From contig CAVEPA010000019.1 in assembly GCA_963617485.1 (NCBI GenBank), positions 1-17,156 on the forward strand: a DNA stretch of 17,156 nucleotides, given 5' to 3'. Shown here one piece after another: positions 6,037-13,002 of this stretch; within the stretch, counting starts at the first letter, position 1; each line of letters begins with the position of its first letter. The translations under genes were made by a program, and so were the position numbers. The notes under the pieces are model-generated. The model had not been told where the DNA came from, did no database searches, and saw nothing but the letters and a program-made list of their open reading frames with translations. This DNA is from UBA1757 sp963617485. GTDB taxonomy: Bacteria; Bacteroidota; Bacteroidia; Bacteroidales; UBA1402.

Positions 6037-7278
6037 TTATTCCCGACCCTTTTCGTCCAGATAAGAATCCTTGAAACCAAGAAAATAAAGCACACCGTCC
6101 AGCCCCACCGTATTGATAGACTGCTGGGCGTTAGCCACCACGCGAGGCTTGGCATGGAAAGCGATACCCAAACCCGATTCGGCCAGCATGGGCAAATCGT
6201 TGGCACCGTCGCCCACGGCTATGGTCTGCATCTTGTCCACCTTTTCCACTTGGGCGATAAGCTTGAGCAGCTCGGCCTTGCGCCGTCCGTCCACAATCTC
6301 GCCCACGTAACGGCCGGTCAGACAGCCGTCCGGCCCTATTTCAAGTTCATTGGCATACACATAATCGATGCCCCAACGCTTTTGCAGATATTCGCCGAAA
6401 TAGGTGAATCCACCCGAGAGGATGGCAATCTTGTAGCCATAACTTTTGAGCACGTACATCAGACGGTCGGCACCTTCGGTAATGGGCAAGTTCTCGGCAA
6501 TTTCGCGCATCACCGACACGTTCAGTCCCTTTAACAGCGCCACACGGCGGGTGAAGCTTTCGCAGAAATCAATCTCGCCGCGCATAGCACTCTCGGTAAT
6601 GGCCTTTACCTGCTCGCCCACTCCGGCGCGTATGGCCAGTTCGTCTATCACCTCGGTCTGTATCAGCGTCGAATCCATATCGAAGCAGATAAGACGGCGC
6701 ATACGGCGATACATATTGTCTTTCTGGAAAGAGAAGTCCATGCCCATACCGGGAGCGATATGCATCAGCTGCGCTTGCAGTTCGTGTACGTCTTTGGGCG
6801 TGCCGCGCAGCGAGAACTCGATACAGGCCTTCACCTTTTCCTGTGGCACATGGATAGACTTGCGGCCGCTCAGACGCAGAATGGCATCGATGTTCAGCCC
6901 CTGACCGGTGATGATACGGCAGGTGGCCTGTATGGTGGCGGCTGTCAGTTCGCGGCCCAGAATGGTAAGGATGTAGCGGTTCTTGCCCTGACGGGACACC
7001 CAGTTTTCGTATTCTTCGTCGGTGACGGCCGAAAAATCGATGTTCACGCCCAACTCGGAAGCCTTGAAGATAAGTTCCTTCATCATATGGCCCGACTGGT
7101 CGGAATCGATGCGCACCAGCACGCCCATCGACAATGTGGCGTGGATGCTGGCTTGGCCTATATCTTGAATCTTGGTATCGTATTGAGCCAAAATGCCCAT
7201 CACTTCCGCACAAAGACCAGGACGATCCTTGCCGGTAATTCTGATTAGAATCTGCTCTTTGGGCTTGTCTTCTTTCAT
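6037..7278 (-). CDS. serB: Phosphoserine phosphatase with N-terminal ACT domains
   Basis: Catalyses the last step of serine biosynthesis, O-phosphoserine to serine plus phosphate, in the cytosol. The 413-residue protein has two ACT-like regulatory modules (about 8-85 and 100-180), starting ILIRITGKDRPGLCAEVMGI. A HAD phosphatase domain follows. Motif I is FDMDST with Asp200 (nucleophile) and Asp202, motif II is LSGGF (Ser288), motif III is probably Lys334, and motif IV is GDGAND (Asp357, Asp361). All catalytic residues are present. ATG at 7278 is preceded by AAAAGG. A promoter-like -7 box lies at 7311-7318. The VTC gene follows after 23 nt and may be co-transcribed. Confidence 0.95.
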   Translation of the reverse strand: MKEDKPKEQILIRITGKDRPGLCAEVMGILAQYDTKIQDIGQASIHATLSMGVLVRIDSDQSGHMMKELIFKASELGVNIDFSAVTDEEYENWVSRQGKNRYILTILGRELTAATIQATCRIITGQGLNIDAILRLSGRKSIHVPQEKVKACIEFSLRGTPKDVHELQAQLMHIAPGMGMDFSFQKDNMYRRMRRLICFDMDSTLIQTEVIDELAIRAGVGEQVKAITESAMRGEIDFCESFTRRVALLKGLNVSVMREIAENLPITEGADRLMYVLKSYGYKIAILSGGFTYFGEYLQKRWGIDYVYANELEIGPDGCLTGRYVGEIVDGRRKAELLKLIAQVEKVDKMQTIAVGDGANDLPMLAESGLGIAFHAKPRVVANAQQSINTVGLDGVLYFLGFKDSYLDEKGRE

Positions 7279-7320
7279 TACCTTTTAACTTTCTTTAGTG
7301 CAAAAGTTGCCAAAGGTAAT
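7277..7320 (-). promoter_or_regulatory. serB promoter region with an inverted repeat
   Basis: On the minus strand TACCTTTG (7318-7311) fits the -7 consensus; a TTTG (7335-7332) lies only 13 nt upstream, so the -33 element is unclear. The box is part of a 9-bp perfect inverted repeat: ATTACCTTT at 7277-7285 and AAAGGTAAT at 7312-7320. An inner pair AACTTT/AAAGTT lies at 7287-7292 and 7303-7308. One arm covers the -7 box and the other reaches the serB ATG. Confidence 0.5.
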
Positions 7321-7357
7321 CATTATTTTGACAAACTGCAGCAAGAATCCGTAAATA

Positions 7358-9253
7358 TTAGCCTTCGATTTCGGCGAGTTCCAACCAGCGCAACTCTTTT
7401 TCGTCGATGAGGGCTGTCAGCTTCGGCAACTCGCGGCACAGACGCTGCATTTCGTCGCCGGGCAGCGTGCCGGAATTGAGGTCGGCTTCCATTTGCGTCT
7501 TGCGGCTGTTCAGTTCGGTGAGTTCGGTGTCGAGTGCCTCAAACTCGCGCTGCTCCTTGAAGGTGCGCTTCTTGCGGGGTGCGGCAGCCGCAGGCTTTTC
7601 CGGCCGGGAGGCCGGCGCAGCCTGCGGCTGCTGCGCCTTTTGTCGACGCTCTTCGGCCAGCTGCTCATCGCACCATTCGCGGTACTGACTGTAGTTTCCG
7701 GGAAAATCCTGTATTTCGGCATTGCCCTTGAACACCAGCAGATGGTCTACAATCTTGTCCATAAAGAAACGGTCGTGTGACACCACCAGCACGCAACCCT
7801 TGAAGCCACGCAGGTATTCCTCCAGAATGTTCAGTGTGAGGATGTCCAAATCGTTGGTGGGCTCGTCCAGCACCAAAAAGTTGGGGTTGCGCAGGAGTAC
7901 GGTGCACAAGTACAGACGACGGCGTTCTCCCCCGCTGAGCTTGGCCACGTAGTTGTGCTGCATTTCCGGCGGGAAGAGAAAATGGTTGAGGAACTGCGAA
8001 GCGCTCATGCGGCGGCCGTCGCCCAGCTGGATTTCATCGGCGATGTCGCGCATAATGTCTATCACTTTGCGGTCGGGGTCGAACTGCAGGCCGTCCTGAC
8101 TGTAATAGCCGAACTGTACGGTCTCGCCGATGTCGAAACGCCCGCTGTCACAAGGTTCAAGGCCCAACAGCATTTTCAAGAAAGTACTTTTGCCACTGCC
8201 GTTGTTGCCCACGATGCCCAATTTTTCGTAGCGCGCAAACTGATAATAGAAGTTGTCGAGTATCTTCTGCTCGCCAAAACTTTTGGACACATACTGCGCC
8301 TCGAAAATCTTGGAGCCGATGTAACTGGCCTTGACATCGAGCTGCAAAGACTGTTCATGCACCTTCTGCGAGAGACGGTCTTCCAAGTCGTGGAAGGCGT
8401 CCTTGCGCGCGCGGGCCTTCGTGCCGCGCGCGCAAGGCATGCGGCGCATCCAGTCGAGCTCGGTGCGGAAAAGGTTGTTGGCCCGCGCAATCTCGGCCCG
8501 CTGCTGGTCGATACGCTCCTGACGTTTTTCCAGATAATAGGAATAATTGCCTTTGTAACTGTACAGTTGGCGGTTGTCGATTTCCAGAATAAGGTCGCAG
8601 ACACGGTCCAAAAAGTAGCGGTCGTGCGTCACCATCAGCAGGGTCAGCTTCGACTTGATCAAATATTTTTCGAGCCACTCGGTCATTTCAAGGTCGAGGT
8701 GGTTGGTGGGTTCGTCCAAGATGAGCATGTCCGGCTCGGTGATAAGCGCATTGGCCAAGGCCACACGTTTGCGTTCCCCACCCGACAGCTGCGACATCAG
8801 GCGCTCCAGATGCGGAATGTGCAGACGGCTCAGAATCTGTTTGACGCGATGTTCGTAGTCCCAAGCTTTGTGGTAATCCATCAGGTGCAGCAGCTCCTCC
8901 ATCTCGGCATCCATGGCCTCTTCGCCCAAAGCCTGAAGTTTTGCCTCGTAACGTGCAATGGTCTTCACCACTTCGTTGTCGCTGCTAAAGCAAGATTGCA
9001 GCACCGTCTGCTGCGGCAGATAATGCGGTTCCTGGGGCAAATAGGCCACGCGGATGCCACTGCGGTACACCACCGAACCGCTGTCGTATTGGGCATCGAC
9101 AGCCAAAATATTGAGCAAGGTAGACTTGCCCTTGCCATTCTGCGAAATAAGCGCCACGCGCTGACCTTGAGCGATACCAAAGGAGATGTCTTCGAAGAGC
9201 ACTAGGTCTCCGAAAGACTTGGTCAGTTTCTCCACTTGCAAATATGCCTGCAT
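7358..9253 (-). CDS. uup: Uup-type ABC-F family ATPase
   Basis: A 631-residue soluble protein with two ABC ATPase domains and no membrane helices, as in ABC-F ribosome-associated or DNA-associated factors. Domain 1 has SQNGKGKST (37-45), LSGGE (about 156) and LILDEPTNHLD (about 177). Domain 2 has GNNGSGKST (about 349), LSGGERRR (about 439) and VLDEPTNDLD. The inter-domain linker includes the family motif MPCARGTKARARKDAF (272-287). A low-complexity Ala/Pro/Gln linker (about 540-562) leads to a C-terminal coiled-coil domain (565-631), which together with the length points to Uup over EttA. It begins 9 nt after uvrA and ends the leftward gene run. Two inverted repeats lie in it (7581-7634, 8401-8437). 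Confidence 0.88.
   Translation of the reverse strand: MQAYLQVEKLTKSFGDLVLFEDISFGIAQGQRVALISQNGKGKSTLLNILAVDAQYDSGSVVYRSGIRVAYLPQEPHYLPQQTVLQSCFSSDNEVVKTIARYEAKLQALGEEAMDAEMEELLHLMDYHKAWDYEHRVKQILSRLHIPHLERLMSQLSGGERKRVALANALITEPDMLILDEPTNHLDLEMTEWLEKYLIKSKLTLLMVTHDRYFLDRVCDLILEIDNRQLYSYKGNYSYYLEKRQERIDQQRAEIARANNLFRTELDWMRRMPCARGTKARARKDAFHDLEDRLSQKVHEQSLQLDVKASYIGSKIFEAQYVSKSFGEQKILDNFYYQFARYEKLGIVGNNGSGKSTFLKMLLGLEPCDSGRFDIGETVQFGYYSQDGLQFDPDRKVIDIMRDIADEIQLGDGRRMSASQFLNHFLFPPEMQHNYVAKLSGGERRRLYLCTVLLRNPNFLVLDEPTNDLDILTLNILEEYLRGFKGCVLVVSHDRFFMDKIVDHLLVFKGNAEIQDFPGNYSQYREWCDEQLAEERRQKAQQPQAAPASRPEKPAAAAPRKKRTFKEQREFEALDTELTELNSRKTQMEADLNSGTLPGDEMQRLCRELPKLTALIDEKELRWLELAEIEG
7581..7634. repeat. 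Nested inverted repeats in the uup linker region
   Basis: Arms 7581-7596 and 7619-7634 are complementary except for one mismatch, and they enclose a second hairpin, CCGGCC (7600-7605), GGGA, GGCCGG (7610-7615). The region encodes the Ala/Pro-rich linker between the second ATPase domain and the C-terminal domain, about residues 540-558. Confidence 0.7.
8401..8437. repeat. 14-bp perfect inverted repeat in uup
   Basis: CCTTGCGCGCGCGG (8401-8414) and its exact reverse complement (8424-8437) flank a 9-nt loop. It overlaps the codons of the conserved linker motif MPCARGTKARARKD. The peptide is normal for the family, so the repeat probably reflects codon choice and not an insertion. Confidence 0.7.
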
Positions 9254-9262
9254 CTCAGAAGA

Positions 9263-12079
9263 TTATTGGTTTTGATTCAAAGCCACGCCCGTCAAACTGT
9301 CGGGACAGGCGGCAATGTCGGCAGGCGTTCCGGTAGCCACCACGCGCCCGCCCTTGCGTCCGCCCTCAGGGCCCATATCGATAATATAGTCGGCCTGCTT
9401 GATAACGTCTATGTTGTGTTCGATGATGATAACCGTATTGCCCTTGTCCACCAAGCGGTGCAGCACTTGCATTAGCACGCGGATATCGTCGAAATGCAAG
9501 CCGGTGGTAGGTTCGTCCAGCACGTAGAGCGTGTTGCCGCTGTCGCGCTTGGACAGCTCGGTAGCCAGTTTTACCCTTTGCGACTCGCCGCCCGAAAGCG
9601 TGTCGGAAGTCTGGCCCAGCTTGATATAGCCCAAGCCAACTTCCTGCAAAGTCTTCAGTTTCTGATAGATAGCCGTCTGGTTTTCGAAGAATTCCACCGC
9701 GATATTGATGGTCATGTCCAGCACATCGGCGATGGACTTGCCCTTGAAACGCACTTCCAGGGTCTCGCGGTTGTAGCGTTTACCCTGACAAGCCTCGCAA
9801 GGCACCGTCACATCGGGCAGGAAGTGCATCTCGATGGTTTCGTAGCCGTTGCCCTTGCATTTTTCGCAACGTCCGCCGGCAATGTTGAAGGAAAAGCGTC
9901 CGGCCTTATAGCCCCTGATTTTCGATTCGGGCAGTTCCTCGAAGAGCTGTCGGATGGGCGCGAACACACCGCAATAAGTGACCGGATTCGAGCGCGGGCT
10001 GCGTCCCAGCGGCGACTGGTCTACATCCACCACCTTGTCGATATATTCCAGACCTTCTATCCGAGCGAAGGGCAAGGGTTGTTGCAGGCTGCGGTAGAAA
10101 TGTTGGCTCAATGCCCGCTGCAGCGTAGCGTTCACCAGCGAAGACTTGCCACTGCCCGACACACCCGTCACCACAATAAGCTTGCCCAAGGGGAAATGCA
10201 CGTCGATATGCTTGAGGTTGTGACCGTAGCAGTCGTACAGCACCAGTTCGTGGCCGTTGCCCGGACGGATAGCCTGAGGCAAGGGTATCTGTTTCTCGTC
10301 CCGCAAATACGCAGCAGTCAAAGTATTGGCCTTGAGCATTTCCTGAGGCGTACCGGCGAAAACCAGCTGTCCGCCCAAACGTCCGGCTTTGGGCCCCAGA
10401 TCGATGATGTAGTCGCTTTGCAGCATGATGTCGCGGTCGTGTTCCACCACGATAACTGTGTTGCCGTGGTCGCGCAGTTTCTTGAGCGAAGCGATGAGCC
10501 GCTGGTTGTCACGATGGTGCAGACCGATGCTCGGTTCGTCCAGAATATAAAGCACATTGATAAGTTGCGAGCCTATTTGCGTGGCCAGACGGATGCGTTG
10601 GCTCTCGCCGCCCGAAAGCGAGGCCGAAGCCCGGTTGAGCGAAAGATAGTCGAGGCCCACATCGAGCAGGAAGCCCAAGCGTTGCTGAATTTCCTTGAGC
10701 AGTTCGGCGGCGATGGTCTGTTGGCGTTCGCTCAGGTGGGCAGGCAGCTCGCTTAGCCACTCGCTCAGCTGGGCAATATCCATCCCTGCCAGCTCGGCTA
10801 TGTTCTTGTCGTGCAGACGAAACATCAACGACTCGGGTTTCAGACGCGCACCATGGCAGTCGGGGCACTCCATTTGGCTGACAAACTGACCGGCCCATTT
10901 CTGCGCACCGGCCGTCACTTCGCCTTCCTGTTGCAGTTCGATATATTTGACCAGACCCTCGTAACGCGCACTGTAGTTGGACAAGCCCAAAGATGTTTTT
11001 TTCACCGTCAGCTGACCTTCGTAGCCGTAAAGAATCTCGTCCATCGCCTGAGGCGAAAGCTCCCTAATCGGTGTTTTGAGGTCGAAACCATGACGTGCAA
11101 GCAAAGCTTCCAACTGCCAGAACAACATCGTGTTACTGTATTTCCCCAAAGGCAGGACAGCACCCTGATAGATGCTCAAGCTATCGTCCGGAATAATTTT
11201 CTTGATATCCACTTGATAGACATAGCCCAGGCCCTTGCAACGCGGACAGGCTCCTTGGGGCGAGTTGAAAGAAAAATGATGCGGAGCCGGGTCTTGATAG
11301 GAAAGGCCCGTGGTGGGGCACATCAGCTGCGAACTGAAATGACGAGTCTCGCCCGTGTTCTTGTCGAGCAGCATCATCACGCCTTTGCCCAGCCGCATGG
11401 CAATCTGCACACTCTTCTTCAGACGCGTCAGGTCTTTGGCATTCACCACCACCTTGTCTACCAACACTTCGATGTCGTGGTTCTTGTAGCGGTCCAGACG
11501 CATTTGGGGCGTGATTTCCATCAACTGACCATCGACGCGCACGTTCAGATAGGCTTTCTTGAGCAGCGATTCAAAGAGTTCCTTGTAGTGGCCTTTGCGG
11601 GCGCGCACCAGCGGGGCCAGAATGTACATGGGCCGACCGTTGAACTCGTCCACTATCAGCTGAAGTATCTGCTCTTCGGTATATTTCACCATTTTCTCGC
11701 CCGTGTTGAGGGAATAGGCATCGGCGGCGCGGGCGTAGAGCAAACGGATGTAGTCGTAGACTTCGGTCTGGGTGCCCACCGTTGAACGCGGGTTCTTGTT
11801 GGTGGTTTTCTGTTCGATGGAAATGACAGGACTCAGGCCGGTAATCTTGTCCACCTGCGGACGTTCCAAATTGCCCAGAAAATTGCGGGCATAGGCCGAG
11901 AAAGTCTCGATATAGCGGCGCTGACCTTCGGCGAATATGGTATCGAATGCCAAGGACGATTTACCGCTGCCGCTCAAACCGGTAATCACCGTGAGCGAAT
12001 TGCGCGGAATCTTGACATCGATGTTCTTGAGGTTGTGCACTTTGGCACCGTAGACCTCTATCCAGTCATTCTCCTTCAT
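9263..12079 (-). CDS. uvrA: Excinuclease ABC subunit UvrA, variant form
   Basis: DNA damage sensor of nucleotide excision repair, loading UvrB at lesions. The 938-residue length is normal. It has paired ABC ATPase modules: Walker A GLSGSGKSS (34-42) and GVSGSGKSS (639-647); signatures LSGGESQRIRL (about 488) and LSGGESQRVKL (about 828); ILDEPS and VLDEPT Walker B motifs. A UvrB-binding region (about 115-250) is present, so it is not a UvrA2. The C-terminal zinc finger is intact (Cys738, 741, 761, 764). The first CX2C...CX2C site is degenerate: Cys254-Pro-Thr-Thr257 followed by Cys278/Cys281, so the second cysteine is Thr. The Cys-containing stretch usual near 118-125 reads AADAYSLNTGEKM with no cysteine. 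I recall a second UvrA paralogue of this kind in Bacteroidota. The ATG overlaps the transglycosylase gene by 14 nt. Confidence 0.93.
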   Translation of the reverse strand: MKENDWIEVYGAKVHNLKNIDVKIPRNSLTVITGLSGSGKSSLAFDTIFAEGQRRYIETFSAYARNFLGNLERPQVDKITGLSPVISIEQKTTNKNPRSTVGTQTEVYDYIRLLYARAADAYSLNTGEKMVKYTEEQILQLIVDEFNGRPMYILAPLVRARKGHYKELFESLLKKAYLNVRVDGQLMEITPQMRLDRYKNHDIEVLVDKVVVNAKDLTRLKKSVQIAMRLGKGVMMLLDKNTGETRHFSSQLMCPTTGLSYQDPAPHHFSFNSPQGACPRCKGLGYVYQVDIKKIIPDDSLSIYQGAVLPLGKYSNTMLFWQLEALLARHGFDLKTPIRELSPQAMDEILYGYEGQLTVKKTSLGLSNYSARYEGLVKYIELQQEGEVTAGAQKWAGQFVSQMECPDCHGARLKPESLMFRLHDKNIAELAGMDIAQLSEWLSELPAHLSERQQTIAAELLKEIQQRLGFLLDVGLDYLSLNRASASLSGGESQRIRLATQIGSQLINVLYILDEPSIGLHHRDNQRLIASLKKLRDHGNTVIVVEHDRDIMLQSDYIIDLGPKAGRLGGQLVFAGTPQEMLKANTLTAAYLRDEKQIPLPQAIRPGNGHELVLYDCYGHNLKHIDVHFPLGKLIVVTGVSGSGKSSLVNATLQRALSQHFYRSLQQPLPFARIEGLEYIDKVVDVDQSPLGRSPRSNPVTYCGVFAPIRQLFEELPESKIRGYKAGRFSFNIAGGRCEKCKGNGYETIEMHFLPDVTVPCEACQGKRYNRETLEVRFKGKSIADVLDMTINIAVEFFENQTAIYQKLKTLQEVGLGYIKLGQTSDTLSGGESQRVKLATELSKRDSGNTLYVLDEPTTGLHFDDIRVLMQVLHRLVDKGNTVIIIEHNIDVIKQADYIIDMGPEGGRKGGRVVATGTPADIAACPDSLTGVALNQNQ

Positions 12080-13001
12080 AAATCCAGTCGGGTTGATGGG
12101 TCTTCAACTTGTCCTCATCGAAGCGCATAGCCTTGTCGTTGGCGGGCAGCTTCACTTTGTAAAGACGGCCCGAAGGGTTGCTCAGTTTCTTGTCGCGTAT
12201 CCAGGGATTGGCATCCTTAAGCTGTTTGTAGGTGCAGCCGCGCTTCTTGGCCCAGGCCGCCCAATCGGCAACAGCGCCCTTCACGGTATACTCGCGGTAG
12301 TCCAGCGGCTGATAGAGGTCGTCTGCCTGCAAGCGGAAACCATAGTCGGTAAGGCGTTCCATCACCCATTTGCAGGCCAGGATGCGATAGACGTAGCGCG
12401 AGGTTTCCTCGTTCAGGTAAAGGTCGTAGAAATTGTCCACCCGCTGGTCTTCCAAGGCTTGACGGATACGTTTGGTGCCGGCATTATAGGCTGCCGCAGC
12501 CAAAGACCAGTCGTGGAATTTCTCATAGTTATCGCGCAGCAGCTGGCAGGCCGCTATGGTCGATTTCTCGATATGGTAGCGTTCATCCACCTCATTATCA
12601 ACCTGTAGGGAATAATCCTTGGCCGTACCCGGCATAAACTGCCATAAGCCGACAGCGCCCGTAGGCGATACCGTGCGCTCATAGAGGGAACTTTCTATGC
12701 AGCAGAGATACTTGAAATCATCGGGAATGCGATAAGTCTTCAAAATAGGCTCGATAATGGGGAAATAGCGGTTGGCGCGCTTCACCATCTGCAAAGTGGC
12801 CGAATGCATGTAGTTCATAGCCAGCAGTTCACGGTCGAAACGCTCGCGACGGTCCACATAGCTCAGGTCTATCGTCTGGGAACAGAACTGCACGTGATGC
12901 GGCACTTTCAAGGCCTGGCACTGTGTTGGATTGGTATAGTCGTCCGCCTTCAAAGGCGAAAGTAAAAGGCTCAAAACGAGCAACAAAGAGATTTTTCTCA
13001 T
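12066..13001 (-). CDS. Exported lytic transglycosylase, MltD-like (GH23)
   Basis: Predicted periplasmic peptidoglycan-cleaving enzyme of 311 residues. ATG at 13001 was chosen over a TTG nine bases upstream that would overlap the previous stop; it leaves a 1-nt gap. Residues 1-19 form a signal peptide (KISLLLVLSLLLSPLKA) with no lipobox. The SLT domain has CIESSLYERTVSPTGAVGLW with catalytic Glu103, then QFMPGTA and the LAAAAYNAGTKRI motif (about 167-179), all typical of the MltD/Slt group. The C-terminal part (about 245-300), with YTVKGAVADWAAWAKKRGC and LKDANPWI, looks like one degenerate LysM module, a peptidoglycan-binding element usual in MltD. The gene sits between a T9SS cargo gene and uvrA. 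Confidence 0.88.
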   Translation of the reverse strand: MRKISLLLVLSLLLSPLKADDYTNPTQCQALKVPHHVQFCSQTIDLSYVDRRERFDRELLAMNYMHSATLQMVKRANRYFPIIEPILKTYRIPDDFKYLCCIESSLYERTVSPTGAVGLWQFMPGTAKDYSLQVDNEVDERYHIEKSTIAACQLLRDNYEKFHDWSLAAAAYNAGTKRIRQALEDQRVDNFYDLYLNEETSRYVYRILACKWVMERLTDYGFRLQADDLYQPLDYREYTVKGAVADWAAWAKKRGCTYKQLKDANPWIRDKKLSNPSGRLYKVKLPANDKAMRFDEDKLKTHQPDWIYEGE

Positions 13002-13002
13002 A

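Noticed and set aside
6037..7278. serB as a functional part of the VTC cluster
   Set aside because: It may share a transcript, but it is a standard serine-pathway enzyme; adjacency alone does not support a role.
7955..9205. Open frame of 416 codons on the plus strand
   Set aside because: It lies wholly antisense to the well-supported Uup-type gene and has no recognisable domain; codon bias of the real gene keeps the opposite frame open.
9494..10756. Open frame of 420 codons on the plus strand
   Set aside because: Antisense to uvrA, with no motif and an odd, low-complexity composition; a shadow frame.
10811..11785. Open frame of 324 codons on the plus strand
   Set aside because: Also antisense to uvrA, rich in His, Gln and Phe as expected from reversed codons.
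9263..12079. UvrA2, the class that lacks the UvrB-binding domain
   Set aside because: The region between the first Walker A and the first zinc site has full length and includes the segment PLVRARKGHYKELFE, typical of the UvrB-binding domain.
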